From Alicyclobacillaceae bacterium (GTDB lineage: Bacteria; Bacillota; Bacilli; Kyrpidiales; Kyrpidiaceae), in contig JASBVN010000005.1 of assembly GCA_029961045.1 (NCBI GenBank), forward strand, positions 38,598-102,597: a stretch of 64,000 nucleotides of DNA. Direction: 5' to 3'. The translations under genes were made by a program, and so were the position numbers. Positions 8,543 to 17,980 of this stretch are shown in pieces; position 1 is the first letter of the stretch, and each line of letters opens with the position of its first letter. Under the pieces are notes generated by a model. It saw only the letters and a list, made by a program, of their open reading frames with translations, was not told the DNA's origin and did no database searches.

Positions 8543-11313
8543 GCCGTTTGGGAACGCACGACCTCGACGCACCGCGGACACAGGTCCGGATGGGACGGAT
8601 CGCCGCCGACGGTAGGAAGAACCATCCAACAGCGTTCGCATTTGGTTCCCGGAGCCGGCGACACCCGGACCGCGATGCCCTCAAACTGGAGGGCGTCCTC
8701 CGGCGGCGTCTCTCCCTCCCCGTGCACCGTCACCTGGGAAACGATCAGGATCTGGGCCAGATCCGGCGTTTCGCTCAAAATCGCTCGGGCTTCCGGCGAA
8801 GGCCACAGTTCCACCGCCGCGCCCAACCCGGTGCCGATGACCTTCTGCTGGCGGGCCGCCTCAAGCCCCTTGGCCACTTCATACCGCAGGGCCAGGATCC
8901 GCTCCCATTTCCGGGCGAGAGCGTCATCCTTGTATTCGGGACGGACCGCCGGCCAATCGGCCAATTGAACACTCGGCTCCCGAACCCCCGGGATGTAGGA
9001 CCATACCTCGTCGGCGGTGTGGCTGATGATCGGAGCCACCAATTTCGCCAGGGTGACGAGAATTTCGTACAGGGCGGTCTGGGCGGACCGGCGAAGGGGG
9101 TCGTCCGCCCGGCTGCAGTACAGCCGGTCTTTCAGGACGTCGAGATAAAAGGCGCTCATCTGCACCGTGCAAAAGTTGTGCACCGCATGATAGACGATGT
9201 GGAATTCGTAGTTCCGGTAGGCTTCGGTAGTGCGCTCGATCAAACGCTGTAACTGGTCCAGGGCCCACCGGTCGAACTCGGTCAATTGCTCTACGGGAAG
9301 CCGGTGTTGCGCCGGATCGAAATCGTACAGGTTGCCGAGGAGAAACCGGAAGGTGTTGCGAATCTTCCGGTACACCTCCGCCACCTGGGCCAAAATGGCC
9401 TCGGACACCCGCACGTCCGACCGGTAATCCACCGAGGCCACCCAGAGGCGCAAAATGTCGGCCCCCAGCCGCTGCATCACATCCAGCGGGTCCACCACGT
9501 TTCCGAGGCTTTTGGACATCTTCCTCCCTTCGCCGTCCAAAAGGAACCCGTGGGTCAACACGGCCCGGTACGGAGCCCGCCCCTTGACGGCAACGGCGGT
9601 GGACAGGGAGGAATTGAACCATCCCCGGTGCTGGTCGGACCCCTCGAGGTACAAGTCCGCCGGCCAGTGCAACTCCGGCCGCTGTTCCAGCACCGCCATG
9701 TGACTGGATCCGGAATCAAACCACACGTCCATGATGTCCGTTTCCTTCCGGAATCGGTCTCCGCCGCACCGGCACCGGTAGCCGGGAGGAAGCAGATCGG
9801 CGGCCTCTCGGGCAAACCAGGACTGGGACCCCTCCCGGGCGAACAGGTCGGCCACGTATTCGATGGTACGGTCGTCGATAATCGTCTCGCCGCAGGATTC
9901 GCAGTAAAAAATCGGAATCGGCACGCCCCAGACCCGCTGCCGTGAAATGCACCAGTCCTGCCGGTCGGCGATCATGTTGTGAATCCGCTGTTTTCCCCAA
10001 GTGGGAATCCAGTTTACGCGTTCGATCTCTTCGAGCAACTCCGAACGAAACTGATCGATCGAGGCGAACCACTGCTCCGTGGCCCGGAAGATCACCGGGT
10101 TTTTGCACCGCCAACAGTGGGGGTACTGGTGCACTATCTCTCCTTCCGCCGCCAGCGCCCCCTCCCGGCGGAGGAGGTCCGCGATGGCCGGGTTGGCGTC
10201 TGCGTAGAACTGTCCTTCAAAGGGAGGCGCCTGTTCGGTAAACCGGCCTCGGTCGTCCACAGGAGCCACAATGGCCAAACCGTACTTCAGCCCAACCGCA
10301 TAATCCTCCATTCCATGCCCGGGCGCGGTGTGCACCGCTCCGGTGCCGGCCTCCAGAGTCACGTGATCCCCCAGTACGACCGGCACTCGCCTGTCCGCGT
10401 AGAAGGGATGCCGGAGCACCCAGCCTTCCAGTTCGGTACCCGCGAAGGCCTGCAGGATCCGGACGCCCGCAGGGTCCAAACCGGCCTCCTCCAGCACCGC
10501 CTTCAACCGCTCCTTGGCGGTAATCCACCGCTCCGAGCCCACCTCGGCGAGGACGTACGAAATCCCCGGTCCCACCGCCACGGCCTGGTTTGCCGGCAAG
10601 GTCCAGGGAGTGGTGGTCCAAATCAACACGGAAGCGCCTTCGGCGGAACCCGTCCCTTTCGCATCCACGACGGGAAACTTGACATACATCGACGGCGACA
10701 CCTTGTCCCGGTATTCGATCTCCGCCTCCGCCAAAGCGGTTTCGCAGGAGGGGCACCAATAGACGGGCTTTAATCCCTTATAGATGTACCCTTTTTTCGC
10801 CATTTCCCCGAACACCCGAACCTGCGCCGCTTCGTAGGCGGGATCGAAGGTGACGTACGGATTCTCCCAATCCCCCCGGACCCCGAGGCGTTTGAACTGC
10901 TCCCGTTGCCGGTTGATAAACTCCAGCGCATATTGCCGGCACATCTCGCGGAATTCCAGCACGTCGATTTCGTGCCGGTTCAGATTCCGGGACTTAATGA
11001 TCGCATGCTCGATGGGCAGGCCATGGGTATCCCAGCCGGGGACGTAGGGAGCGTCGAACCCGTCCATCGACTTAAACTTGACGATGATGTCTTTCAAAAT
11101 TTTGTTCAGCGCGTGCCCCACATGGATGTCGCCGTTGGCGTAAGGCGGGCCGTCGTGCAGGACGAATTTCGGACGGCCCCGCCTTTTTTCCCGGACCCTT
11201 TGATAGAGGTGCAACTCCTCCCAACGGCGTTGGATCTCCGGCTCCCGCTTCGGCAAGTTGCCGCGCATGGGAAAATCGGTCTTCGGCAAGTTGAGGGTAT
11301 GGCTGTAATCCAC
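8539..11313 (-). CDS. ileS: Isoleucyl-tRNA synthetase
   Basis: 924 residues, class I synthetase charging tRNA-Ile. HIGH-type motif [11 protein letters not shown] near residue 60, KMSKS motif [10 protein letters not shown] near 595, and a C-terminal zinc-binding region with CERCW and CPRC. The start is GTG at 11311-11313 ([21 protein letters not shown]) after AAAGGAGG, matching the bacterial IleS N-terminus (B. subtilis is 921 residues). The open frame continues through the leader, but those codons are not part of the protein. It follows divIVA, as in B. subtilis, and has its own promoter and a terminator-like leader hairpin. Confidence 0.97.
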   Translation of the reverse strand: MDYSHTLNLPKTDFPMRGNLPKREPEIQRRWEELHLYQRVREKRRGRPKFVLHDGPPYANGDIHVGHALNKILKDIIVKFKSMDGFDAPYVPGWDTHGLPIEHAIIKSRNLNRHEIDVLEFREMCRQYALEFINRQREQFKRLGVRGDWENPYVTFDPAYEAAQVRVFGEMAKKGYIYKGLKPVYWCPSCETALAEAEIEYRDKVSPSMYVKFPVVDAKGTGSAEGASVLIWTTTPWTLPANQAVAVGPGISYVLAEVGSERWITAKERLKAVLEEAGLDPAGVRILQAFAGTELEGWVLRHPFYADRRVPVVLGDHVTLEAGTGAVHTAPGHGMEDYAVGLKYGLAIVAPVDDRGRFTEQAPPFEGQFYADANPAIADLLRREGALAAEGEIVHQYPHCWRCKNPVIFRATEQWFASIDQFRSELLEEIERVNWIPTWGKQRIHNMIADRQDWCISRQRVWGVPIPIFYCESCGETIIDDRTIEYVADLFAREGSQSWFAREAADLLPPGYRCRCGGDRFRKETDIMDVWFDSGSSHMAVLEQRPELHWPADLYLEGSDQHRGWFNSSLSTAVAVKGRAPYRAVLTHGFLLDGEGRKMSKSLGNVVDPLDVMQRLGADILRLWVASVDYRSDVRVSEAILAQVAEVYRKIRNTFRFLLGNLYDFDPAQHRLPVEQLTEFDRWALDQLQRLIERTTEAYRNYEFHIVYHAVHNFCTVQMSAFYLDVLKDRLYCSRADDPLRRSAQTALYEILVTLAKLVAPIISHTADEVWSYIPGVREPSVQLADWPAVRPEYKDDALARKWERILALRYEVAKGLEAARQQKVIGTGLGAAVELWPSPEARAILSETPDLAQILIVSQVTVHGEGETPPEDALQFEGIAVRVSPAPGTKCERCWMVLPTVGGDPSHPDLCPRCVEVVRSQTA

Positions 11314-11339
11314 AAGACGTCCTCCTTTCACGCCGCAAA

Positions 11340-11375
11340 CAAAAAGCCCCCATCCCCCGCGCAGGGACGAGAGGC
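11340..11375 (-). terminator. Terminator-like hairpin in the ileS leader
   Basis: Minus transcript: AGCCTCTCGTCCC and GGGGGATGGGGGCT fold with CGUCCC pairing GGGAUG and AGCC pairing GGCU, followed by UUUUUG, 27 bases before the GTG start. It suggests transcription attenuation of ileS. The classic T-box core (GGGTGGNACCGCG) is not seen. Confidence 0.6.
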
Positions 11376-11454
11376 TGTCACCTTCCGCCGCGTCCTCTCC
11401 ATCGGCCTCGGCGTTGCAACGGCACCCCGTACGCACAGAAAATCCGTGTATTAT

Positions 11455-11483
11455 AGTATAAATTGGCCCGGGATCCCTGTCAA
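11455..11483 (-). promoter_or_regulatory. SigA promoter of ileS
   Basis: Minus strand TTGACA (11478-11483), 17 bases, TATACT (11455-11460): a perfect -35 and a good -10 just after the divIVA stop. Leader length is about 135 bases. Confidence 0.8.
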
Positions 11484-11489
11484 ATTCAC

Positions 11490-11981
11490 CTACGACTCCA
11501 TTTGGGTCGCCTGTCGCACGTCTTCCAACAGATCGTCCCAATCCCGGGATTCGATCATTTCCAGCTGAGCTTGTACCAACGACCGGAAACGCGCCCGGAA
11601 TACCGATACTTGTTTTTGGATTTCTTCCATTTCCATCAAAACTTTCCGGGACTTCATGAGCGCCTCATTGACGATGCGGTCGGCATTCTTCTCCGCTTCC
11701 CGAACGATCAACTGCGCTTCCTTCCGGGCGTTGGCTTTCACCTCTTCCGCCGCCTCTTGGGCGACGACGATCGACTTACTGAGGCTTTCCTCGAGATTGG
11801 TAAAATGGCTTAATTTTTCTTCTAGTTGCTGAACCCGCTCGGTCAATTGCTTGTTTTCACGGATTAAAGCTTCGAAATCTTGGATCACCTGTTGCAAAAA
11901 CTCATTGACCTCGTCCTGGTTGTACCCCCGAAACGAAACGGCAAATTCTTTATTGTGGATATCCAGCGGCGTCAACGGCAC
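11490..11981 (-). CDS. divIVA: Septum site-determining / polar protein DivIVA
   Basis: 163 residues. N-terminal lipid-binding domain [20 protein letters not shown], the DivIVA signature, then long coiled coils (about 30-70 and 75-145). In Bacilli it binds negatively curved membrane at poles and septa, recruits MinJ/MinCD and helps anchor the chromosome during sporulation. The third of three in-frame GTGs (979-981 of the 11 kb block) is chosen because the next residues [10 protein letters not shown] match the family start. It lies between ylmH and ileS in the usual order. Confidence 0.95.
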   Translation of the reverse strand: MPLTPLDIHNKEFAVSFRGYNQDEVNEFLQQVIQDFEALIRENKQLTERVQQLEEKLSHFTNLEESLSKSIVVAQEAAEEVKANARKEAQLIVREAEKNADRIVNEALMKSRKVLMEMEEIQKQVSVFRARFRSLVQAQLEMIESRDWDDLLEDVRQATQMES

Positions 11982-12070
11982 CACGTCCACCTCCCCGATC
12001 GTGGCAAGCTCCTTGTGCTAGCGCTAAGATTCGACGCGAACCTCGGAATTCCTGCACCGGAATGCCGACC

Positions 12071-12439
12071 TCACCAGGTGCGACCCACCCGTACGACGAT
12101 CCGCCCTCTCCGGCTTTGTTCTTCAATTCCCAGGATCTTGAACCTCCCCCAACCCCGCACCGACAGGACGTCCCCCTCCGCCACTTCCCGGTCGGCGTCT
12201 TCCGCCGGGGCCCAGTTCACCTGGACCGTGCCTAGGCGAATCCGGTCCGCGGCCTCCGTTCGCGAAAGCCGCAAAAGGCTCCTCAGCAAGGCGTCCAAAC
12301 GCAAGAAGGGCACCGTGAGACGCTCTTCCCTCCACGCCCCTTCGGGAGGCCGAAACGCTTCCGCCGGGATCCGGTCGGCCCGGCGCGCAAAGGGCCGTTC
12401 ATCGGGATGGAGATGAGGTTCCCAAGGAAACTCCGGCAT
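12071..12439 (-). CDS. ylmH: Short YlmH-type S4-domain RNA-binding protein (internal deletion)
   Basis: 122 residues, half the usual YlmH length (about 257). The N-terminus HLHPDERPFARRADRI resembles the family start (HFRKDE-F-DR), and residues about 45-120 are an S4 RNA-binding domain (FLRLDALLRSLLRLSRTEA, then VQVNWAPAEDAD, GDVLSVRGWGRFKI). The middle domain between them is missing, with no spare DNA because ylmG ends at the adjacent base. YlmH proteins act on stalled 50S-peptidyl-tRNA complexes in Bacillus. In this protein only S4-mediated RNA binding is supported. Start ATG immediately after ylmG. Confidence 0.85.
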   Translation of the reverse strand: MPEFPWEPHLHPDERPFARRADRIPAEAFRPPEGAWREERLTVPFLRLDALLRSLLRLSRTEAADRIRLGTVQVNWAPAEDADREVAEGDVLSVRGWGRFKILGIEEQSRRGRIVVRVGRTW

Positions 12440-12754
12440 TCACAACACCGATCCCACAGCGGAGAGAATCCAACCCAACACCACCATCACACCCCGCACG
12501 AGAAACAGGTTGTACACGAGCAAGGCGACGAGATACGACAAGTCGAGGGACACGGCACCCAAGGGCAGGCTGGGAATAAACCGGCGAAACGGAGCCAGAT
12601 ACGGCTCGGTGATCTTCACCAGCCAGCTCCCGAGGCGGGTGTTCCAGACATCCGGAAAAAACGAAAGCAATCCCCGCGCGATCAAAATGTACCAGTACAC
12701 GCTCAAAACCGTTCCAACCCAATGTACAACGGTCGACACGACGTCCCCCGGCAT
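12440..12754 (-). CDS. ylmG: YggT family membrane protein YlmG
   Basis: 104 residues with two YggT repeats, each a membrane helix pair. The conserved motif ITEPYLAPFRRFIPSLPL is the family hallmark. YggT/YlmG proteins are linked to cell division and membrane/chloroplast nucleoid organisation; the biochemical role is unknown. Located between sepF and ylmH in the usual ylm order, 4 bases after sepF. Confidence 0.92.
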   Translation of the reverse strand: MPGDVVSTVVHWVGTVLSVYWYILIARGLLSFFPDVWNTRLGSWLVKITEPYLAPFRRFIPSLPLGAVSLDLSYLVALLVYNLFLVRGVMVVLGWILSAVGSVL

Positions 12755-12758
12755 TTTG

Positions 12759-13184
12759 TCACCTCGTCCGGCCCTTCGGTTCCTGTTGACTCAGATAATC
12801 CGACACGGCTCCCTGCACGTCGACGTTTTCCGGAGCGCACAGGATGATTTGGGCGCCGACTTTCTGCATGGTGCCCCCCAGGGCGTACAGGACGCCGCTG
12901 AGAAAATCGATGATCCTCGCGCCTTCTTCGAACTGCACCTTGTGCAGATTGACGACCACCGGACGGTGACTCCTCAGATGATCGGCGATCATTTGACCGT
13001 CTTCAAACCGCTCGGGCTCGCAGAGAATCAATTTCACCGGCTTTTGTTGATGCAGGCTCACCACAGCCCCCTTCCGCCCGGCGGTCTGGACCGCTTCGGC
13101 CCGGGTCTCCTCCCGGCGAACCTCCTCCGGGTCTTCGTCGGCGAATCCGAGAAACTGCAAAATGCGGTGAAACGGATTTCCCAT
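12759..13184 (-). CDS. sepF: Cell division protein SepF
   Basis: 141 residues. A short amphipathic N-terminus (MGNPFHRILQFLGF) for membrane binding precedes a linker and the SepF core (CEPERFEDGQMIADHLRSHR, VVVNLHKV, ARIIDFLSGVLYALGG). SepF polymerises into rings that bundle FtsZ filaments and tether them to the membrane. Four bases separate it from ylmE. Confidence 0.95.
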   Translation of the reverse strand: MGNPFHRILQFLGFADEDPEEVRREETRAEAVQTAGRKGAVVSLHQQKPVKLILCEPERFEDGQMIADHLRSHRPVVVNLHKVQFEEGARIIDFLSGVLYALGGTMQKVGAQIILCAPENVDVQGAVSDYLSQQEPKGRTR

Positions 13185-13187
13185 CGT

Positions 13188-13943
13188 TTACACCCTTTCT
13201 TCGCGTTCCGTTTGCGGACCGTCCCGAACTCGCGCCTCTCCGCCGTCGAGCAGCACGCGGCCGAGCCGGACGATGGTCGCCCCCTCTTCCACTGCCACTT
13301 CATAATCGTCCGACATTCCCATGGACAGCTCCAACGGACGGTCCGCCGCCCACACGGGGTGGTCCCGCCACCGATCCCGCAGCTCCCGCAGGGTCCTAAA
13401 CACCCACCGGACCTCTTCCGCGGACTCCGCCCGGGGCGCCATGGTCATCCATCCGACCACCTTCCACAAGGGACTCCGCCGGAGCGCGTGAACATAGTCG
13501 AGAAAATCCCCCGCCTCCGCCACGGAGATTCCCCCCTTGGAAGGTTCTTCGGCGACATTCACCTGGATCAAGGTATACAAGGGCGCGGACCGGGCTTCTT
13601 CCCCGTCCCCTAACCGCCTGGCCAATTCCTCCGCCAAGGCGGGCCTGTCCAACGAATGGAGCCAGTGAAAAAACCGAACGATGTACTTGACTTTATTGGT
13701 TTGCAAATGACCGATAAAATGCCACGTCACCCCCGGGCCGAGGGCTTCGATCTTCGAGCGGGCCGCCGTCCAGCGATTCTCACCGAAATCCCTCAAACCG
13801 GCGGCAGCCCAAGCCCCGGCGGCAGCCGGATCGATGTATTTCGTGACAGCAACCACCTTGACGGTGTCCGGATCGCGCCCCGCCCGAGCGCAGGCCCGGG
13901 CAATCCGAGATCGGACTTCCCGCCACCGGTCTTCGATCGCCAT
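13188..13943 (-). CDS. ylmE: PLP homeostasis protein, YggS/YlmE family
   Basis: 251 residues. The PLP-binding lysine is in VVAVTKYID, with the family motifs FGENRW, WHFIGHLQTNK and LSMGMSDDYEVAVEEGAT. These alanine-racemase-fold proteins bind pyridoxal phosphate and influence cofactor balance; no enzymatic reaction is known. The frame extends upstream, but the ATG at 13941-13943 follows GGAGGTG and matches the family start. Confidence 0.93.
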   Translation of the reverse strand: MAIEDRWREVRSRIARACARAGRDPDTVKVVAVTKYIDPAAAGAWAAAGLRDFGENRWTAARSKIEALGPGVTWHFIGHLQTNKVKYIVRFFHWLHSLDRPALAEELARRLGDGEEARSAPLYTLIQVNVAEEPSKGGISVAEAGDFLDYVHALRRSPLWKVVGWMTMAPRAESAEEVRWVFRTLRELRDRWRDHPVWAADRPLELSMGMSDDYEVAVEEGATIVRLGRVLLDGGEARVRDGPQTEREERV

Positions 13944-13981
13944 CGCGACACCTCCAGAAACCGTCTCCCCATTGATCCGCT

Positions 13982-14797
13982 CTACAAAAGGGCGATCGCC
14001 GCGGCCATCCGACCGGTGACGCCTCGGTCGCGACGGTGGGAAAAGCACAGGTCTTCCCGACAAGAGGTGCAAACCCCCATCACCGTGATCCGGCGTTCGT
14101 CCAGACCGGCCCGCCGCAGCACCTCCCGGTTTGCTTCCCACAGATCGAGAAGGTAGCGACCTTCTCGGGAAGGGGCGAACAGCCGCTCCGGAACACGGCC
14201 CCACTCAGAGACAAACGCGCTCCGCACTTTTTCGTCTACCTCATAACAGCAGGGACCGATGGCCGGACCGATGACCGCCAGAATCTCCCGGGCGCGCGCC
14301 CCCAGTGAGGAGAGGGCTTCCACCGCCGCCGCGGCCGCTTGCAGGGCCGTGCCGCGCCAACCGGCGTGCACCGCGCCGACCGCCCGCGCCTCTGGAGCAT
14401 ACAGAAGCACCGGCACACAATCCGCAGCCAGGGTCGCCAGGACCAGCCCCGATTCTCGGGTGACGACGGCGTCGGTATCGGGCAGGGCGTCTTCGACCGA
14501 TCTGGCCCCCCGGCCGGCGTCGGCCAACCCGGCGAGGTGCACCCGGCGCCCGTGCACTTGACGGCAGAAGACCCAACGGTCGATTCCGATTCCGAAAGAA
14601 CGGGCCGCCCGTTCCCGGTTCGCCAAAACGTCCTCCGGGCGATCACCGACCGTAAACCCGAAATTCAACTCCTGAAAAGGAGGACGGCTGACTCCTCCGC
14701 GGCGGCTGAAGAACCGGGCCCGCACCGCCCCGCTCTCTTCCCAACCGATCATCCTCCAGTATACCACGTCCGGAGACTCCACCAGTTCCCAGTGCAT
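13982..14797 (-). CDS. pgeF: Peptidoglycan editing factor PgeF / YlmD (purine nucleoside phosphorylase-like)
   Basis: 271 residues of the YfiH/LACC1 family. The His-Cys-His metal site is visible as QVHG, LAADCVPVLL and AVHAGWRGT, followed by IGPAIGPCCYEV. In E. coli the homologue keeps aberrant L-serine out of peptidoglycan precursors; others show adenosine deaminase/phosphorylase activity. The ATG at 14795-14797 is preferred to the upstream one at about 14842 because a purine-rich GGGGA lies before it. Neighbour of ylmE and ylmC, as in B. subtilis. Confidence 0.9.
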   Translation of the reverse strand: MHWELVESPDVVYWRMIGWEESGAVRARFFSRRGGVSRPPFQELNFGFTVGDRPEDVLANRERAARSFGIGIDRWVFCRQVHGRRVHLAGLADAGRGARSVEDALPDTDAVVTRESGLVLATLAADCVPVLLYAPEARAVGAVHAGWRGTALQAAAAAVEALSSLGARAREILAVIGPAIGPCCYEVDEKVRSAFVSEWGRVPERLFAPSREGRYLLDLWEANREVLRRAGLDERRITVMGVCTSCREDLCFSHRRDRGVTGRMAAAIALL

Positions 14798-14848
14798 ACG
14801 GGTCCCCCGCTTCCCCTGTTCCCTCGCCCTCCAGTTTATCATACAGGG

Positions 14849-15151
14849 TCAATATTCGCCGGAAAACCCCGATTCTTCCCCGGCCGGACGAAACGGTTCC
14901 TCTCCGGGAGACGGACGCAATTCCACGAGAATCACATCGGTGCCGATCTTCACAATCTGATCCCAGGGAATGACATACTCGGGTCCGTTCCGCCATAACC
15001 CGAACCACCGGGGAGCGCCCGGAACGACGATCGCTTTCACCACACCTTGATCCGGGTCGATCTCCAAGTCCTCGATCATGCCCAGGCGCGCACCGTCCCG
15101 GATGTTGACCACGTCTTTGGCCCGCAGGTCCGAAGCTTTCATCTTCGCCAT
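14849..15151 (-). CDS. ylmC: PRC-barrel sporulation protein, YlmC/YmxH family
   Basis: 100 residues, a PRC-barrel: KASDLRAKDVVNIRDGARLG, DLEIDPDQGVVKAIVV, PWDQIVKIGTDVILVEL. YlmC/YmxH proteins follow sigG in many spore formers; the function is unknown. ATG at 15149-15151 with GGGAG. Separated from sigG by a strong terminator, so it is probably transcribed from its own promoter (a TATATAA stretch lies upstream). Confidence 0.9.
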   Translation of the reverse strand: MAKMKASDLRAKDVVNIRDGARLGMIEDLEIDPDQGVVKAIVVPGAPRWFGLWRNGPEYVIPWDQIVKIGTDVILVELRPSPGEEPFRPAGEESGFSGEY

Positions 15152-15219
15152 GATACTCCCATCCCTACTTCCCCCGTCCTTACCCCTTATATATGCGACC
15201 AAGCGCCAAAAGTGCCCAT

Positions 15220-15241
15220 AAAAAAAGGCGCTCGCGCGCCC
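15220..15241 (-). terminator. Terminator after sigG
   Basis: Minus transcript GGCGC-GCGA-GCGCC hairpin followed by seven U, 26 bases past the sigG stop. Confidence 0.9.
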
Positions 15242-15266
15242 TTGCGGCCGGTGAGCACCTTCCGGA

Positions 15267-16049
15267 TCAGTGCACTTTGATGTATTTTTGCATATGTTGA
15301 ATCGCGGATTTTTCCAAACGAGACACTTGCGCCTGAGAGATGCCAATCTCCTCCGCCACTTCCATTTGGGTTTTCCCTTCAAAAAATCGCATCGAGAGGA
15401 TTTTTTGCTCTCGTTCGCCCAGTTTGTTGAGAGCTTCCCTCAACGCGATCTCCTCGACCCAGTGGACGTCTTGATTGCGCTCGTCCCGGATCTGATCCAT
15501 GACGTATATCGGATCTCCCCCGTCGTGGTAAATCGGTTCGAACAGGGACACCGGATCCTGGATGGCGTCGAGGGCGAAGACGACCTCTTCCTTGGGGAGA
15601 TTCAATTCTCGGGAGATCTCGGTGATCGTCGGTTCGCGGAGCCGCTCGTTGGTCAGTTGATCCCGCACCTGGAGCGCTTTATAGGCGATGTCCCGCAAGG
15701 ACCGGCTCACCCGAATCGGGTTGTTGTCCCGCAGATAGCGGCGGATCTCGCCGATGATCATGGGGACGGCGTAGGTGGAAAACTTGACATTCTGGCTGAG
15801 ATCGAAATTGTCGATGGCCTTCATCAGGCCGATGCACCCGACTTGAAACAGGTCGTCCACGTTTTCGCCCCGATTGTTGAACCTTTGGATCACCGACAAG
15901 ACGAGCCGAAGGTTCCCGTGAATCAACCGCTCTCGGGCGGTCTGGTCCCCGGCTTGAAGGTCAGCGAACAGTTTTCGCATCTCGGCATTGGTCAAAACCG
16001 GCAATTGGGAAGTATTGACACCGCAGATTTCTACCTTGTTGCGTTTCAT
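15267..16049 (-). CDS. sigG: RNA polymerase sporulation sigma factor G
   Basis: 260 residues. Begins MKRNKVEICGVNTSQLPVL, the characteristic SigG N-terminus. Region 2 has DDLFQVGCIGLMKAIDNFD; region 4 ends SQAQVSRLEKSAIQHM. SigG drives late forespore genes (SASPs, spoVA, germination receptors). It follows sigE as in B. subtilis; a SigF-type promoter lies between them. Its closest relative in the window is SigF. Confidence 0.98.
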   Translation of the reverse strand: MKRNKVEICGVNTSQLPVLTNAEMRKLFADLQAGDQTARERLIHGNLRLVLSVIQRFNNRGENVDDLFQVGCIGLMKAIDNFDLSQNVKFSTYAVPMIIGEIRRYLRDNNPIRVSRSLRDIAYKALQVRDQLTNERLREPTITEISRELNLPKEEVVFALDAIQDPVSLFEPIYHDGGDPIYVMDQIRDERNQDVHWVEEIALREALNKLGEREQKILSMRFFEGKTQMEVAEEIGISQAQVSRLEKSAIQHMQKYIKVH

Positions 16050-16092
16050 GGCTTCCCTCCCGCGTGGGACCGTAACCCGTCGGCTTCGTCTT

Positions 16093-16121
16093 CAGTATCC
16101 CCGGGAAGGGAAGAAATATGC
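16093..16121 (-). promoter_or_regulatory. Candidate SigF promoter of sigG
   Basis: Minus strand GCATA (16117-16121), 14 bases, GGGGATACTG (16093-16102). The -10 fits GGnnAnAnTR completely and the -35 fits GYATA. Forespore-specific transcription of sigG from such a site is established in B. subtilis. Confidence 0.6.
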
Positions 16122-16123
16122 AG

Positions 16124-16849
16124 TTATAACATTCTATTGAATTCCTTGCGCAGCCGTTTGATGATCCGCTTCTCCAACCGCGAGATGTACGATTGAGAAA
16201 TCCCCAACAGGTCGGCCACGTCTTTCTGCGTCATCTCCCGGCCGTCGACGAGGCCGAAGCGAAGCTCCATAATCTTCCTTTCCCGTTCGGACAACTTGCC
16301 CAGGGCATCGTAGAGAAGATGCCGGTCGATCTGTTCTTCGATGTTCCGGTAAATGGTGTCCGTCTCGGTTCCGAGGACATCGGACAACAGCAGTTCGTTG
16401 CCGTCCCAGTCTACATTGAGGGGTTCATCAAAGGAAACTTCGGCCCGAACTTTATTATTCCTCCGGAGAAACATGAGGATCTCGTTTTCGATGCAGCGCG
16501 AAGCGTATGTGGCCAATTTGATTTTTTTCGCAGGATCGAACGTGTTGACCGCCTTAATCAACCCGATGGTTCCAATGGAGACCAGGTCCTCGATATAGAT
16601 CCCCGTATTTTCAAATTTTCTCGCGATATACACCACCAATCGCAGATTTCGCTCGATCAGGGTCGCGCGAACCGAGACATCCCCGGCGGAAAGTCTGGCC
16701 AAAAGATCCTCCTCTTCTTCCCGGGTCAGGGGGGGAGGAAGCGCCTCTCCTCCCCCGACATAGTGGATTTCCTCTCCCTTGAGCCACTGGATCAGTTTCC
16801 ACCAGAGCCGCCGCCACCACCGCATCCACGGCGACCGAAGCACACCCAT
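16124..16849 (-). CDS. sigE: RNA polymerase sporulation sigma factor E (pro-form)
   Basis: 241 residues. The amphipathic pro-sequence (about 1-27, [19 protein letters not shown]) is followed by [15 protein letters not shown], near the SpoIIGA cleavage region. Core sigma motifs are [19 protein letters not shown] and [12 protein letters not shown]. SigE is the early mother-cell sigma factor, activated by proteolysis at the septum. An upstream start at 16868-16870 is in frame, but the ATG at 16847-16849 has a perfect AAAGGAGG seven bases before it. It directly follows spoIIGA. Confidence 0.97.
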   Translation of the reverse strand: MGVLRSPWMRWWRRLWWKLIQWLKGEEIHYVGGGEALPPPLTREEEEDLLARLSAGDVSVRATLIERNLRLVVYIARKFENTGIYIEDLVSIGTIGLIKAVNTFDPAKKIKLATYASRCIENEILMFLRRNNKVRAEVSFDEPLNVDWDGNELLLSDVLGTETDTIYRNIEEQIDRHLLYDALGKLSERERKIMELRFGLVDGREMTQKDVADLLGISQSYISRLEKRIIKRLRKEFNRML

Positions 16850-16866
16850 TCCCCGTCCTCCTTTCT

Positions 16867-17823
16867 TCACCGGTACCCCTCGCGGAGGGTTTCGGCCTCG
16901 GCGACGACCGATCCGGGGACAATCGCTTCGTAGCGTCCCCCTGAGTCGAGAGGGGTGAATTGGAACGCCACATAAACCCGCTCATCCGTCCACCTGCGGC
17001 CTCCAATATCCACGCGAATGCGCTCGGGCCGCACCGCAGCCAACCAGCCGCGCCGCCCTCCGACCCCCCGCCACGGAACGATGCGAATCCGCTCCGTCCA
17101 CTCCTCCGCGGGCGGCGGAGCCGGAAAACCGCGGCCGGGAACCAAATCATCAGCCGAGGATTGAACCATCCGGGCCCAGGCGATCAATTCTGGAGGGAAC
17201 AGAAAGCGGACCTCCTCGGCGTGGACCACAATCACCGGCCACCCGCTGAGGGGTTCCTTCAGCAGGTTGCCCGAGTCCAGCAGGGCCGGAAGGGAACCGG
17301 CCCCCAGAGGCGTGGCGATCTCCAGACGGCACAGGAATCCATCCAGGCGATCGACATTTCGCTTCAGGCGGCGCAATCCGTAAAGAAGTGCCAACGCCGC
17401 CGGTACGGCCGCCAGGAACGTTCCCGTGCGAAGGTGCCAGATCCAAACGGGTGTGTGTTCCAGCAACACCACTCCTCCCTGCGTTTGGACCGTCCCCCCC
17501 GCCCCCTCCTGAACCGCGACGAAGGCGCCGGCAAACACAAAGGCGGCCAAATAAAAGGCGACAGTCCCCTGGAGAAGAGAGATCCAACGGCGAACCGGCA
17601 GCCCCAATCCGACCATGGCGACGGACACGGCCAGGCGGATCCACCACGCTCCGAACCCCGGCCAAAACAGGACTGCGAAGGCGTAGGCCGCTCCAAGGGC
17701 GGACGCGCCGGCCAACCGGAGGGGGTTGGTCCTCAATCGAAGGATCAACCCCGCCGCCCAGAGGGCCAATCCGTCCATACACCAATTGACCGCCACCACA
17801 AGATCGCCGTACAAAACCGGCAT
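16867..17823 (-). CDS. spoIIGA: Sporulation sigma-E factor-processing peptidase SpoIIGA
   Basis: 318 residues. About five N-terminal membrane helices (1-150) are followed by a cytoplasmic aspartic-protease-like domain. The catalytic motif ALLDSGNLL places the aspartate at residue 183, the same position as in B. subtilis. It cleaves the SigE pro-sequence when signalled by SpoIIR. ATG at 17821-17823 follows GAGGTGGG. Starts the spoIIG operon, 17 bases before the sigE start. Confidence 0.95.
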   Translation of the reverse strand: MPVLYGDLVVAVNWCMDGLALWAAGLILRLRTNPLRLAGASALGAAYAFAVLFWPGFGAWWIRLAVSVAMVGLGLPVRRWISLLQGTVAFYLAAFVFAGAFVAVQEGAGGTVQTQGGVVLLEHTPVWIWHLRTGTFLAAVPAALALLYGLRRLKRNVDRLDGFLCRLEIATPLGAGSLPALLDSGNLLKEPLSGWPVIVVHAEEVRFLFPPELIAWARMVQSSADDLVPGRGFPAPPPAEEWTERIRIVPWRGVGGRRGWLAAVRPERIRVDIGGRRWTDERVYVAFQFTPLDSGGRYEAIVPGSVVAEAETLREGYR

Positions 17824-17858
17824 GGATTCCCACCTCGGACCGGACCATGGCACAAGAC

Positions 17859-17903
17859 AGTATAGTACATGTCTATTACAAACCTTGTCACACCTTGACG
17901 AAC
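17859..17903 (-). promoter_or_regulatory. Candidate spoIIG-type promoter with long spacer and Spo0A-like sites
   Basis: Minus strand GTGACA (17886-17891), 21 bases, TATACT (17859-17864). The overlong spacer recalls the B. subtilis spoIIG promoter, which is SigA-read only with Spo0A~P. Two adjacent 10-base repeats (plus strand CCTTGTCACA and CCTTGACGAA, 17883-17902) resemble degenerate Spo0A boxes around the -35. Confidence 0.5.
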
Positions 17904-17908
17904 ACTAC

Positions 17909-17946
17909 AAAAAAAATAGCGTTCCCGGCGAAAACGCCGAGAACGC
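17909..17946 (-). terminator. Terminator of ftsAZ
   Basis: Minus transcript GCGTTCTCGGCG-TTTT-CGCCGGGAACGC, a 12-pair stem with one G-U, followed by A and eight U; 34 bases after the ftsZ stop. Confidence 0.93.
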
Positions 17947-17980
17947 CCGGGACGGCGAACCCGCCGGTCCCCCTCGCGAC

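Noticed and set aside
11314..11455. T-box riboswitch in the ileS leader
   Set aside because: A terminator hairpin is present, but the GGGTGGNACCGCG core and a specifier stem are not visible. Reported only as an attenuator-like hairpin.
12071..12439. ylmH as a frameshifted pseudogene
   Set aside because: There is no room for the missing middle part in any frame, as ylmG abuts it; the short frame is intact with both conserved ends.
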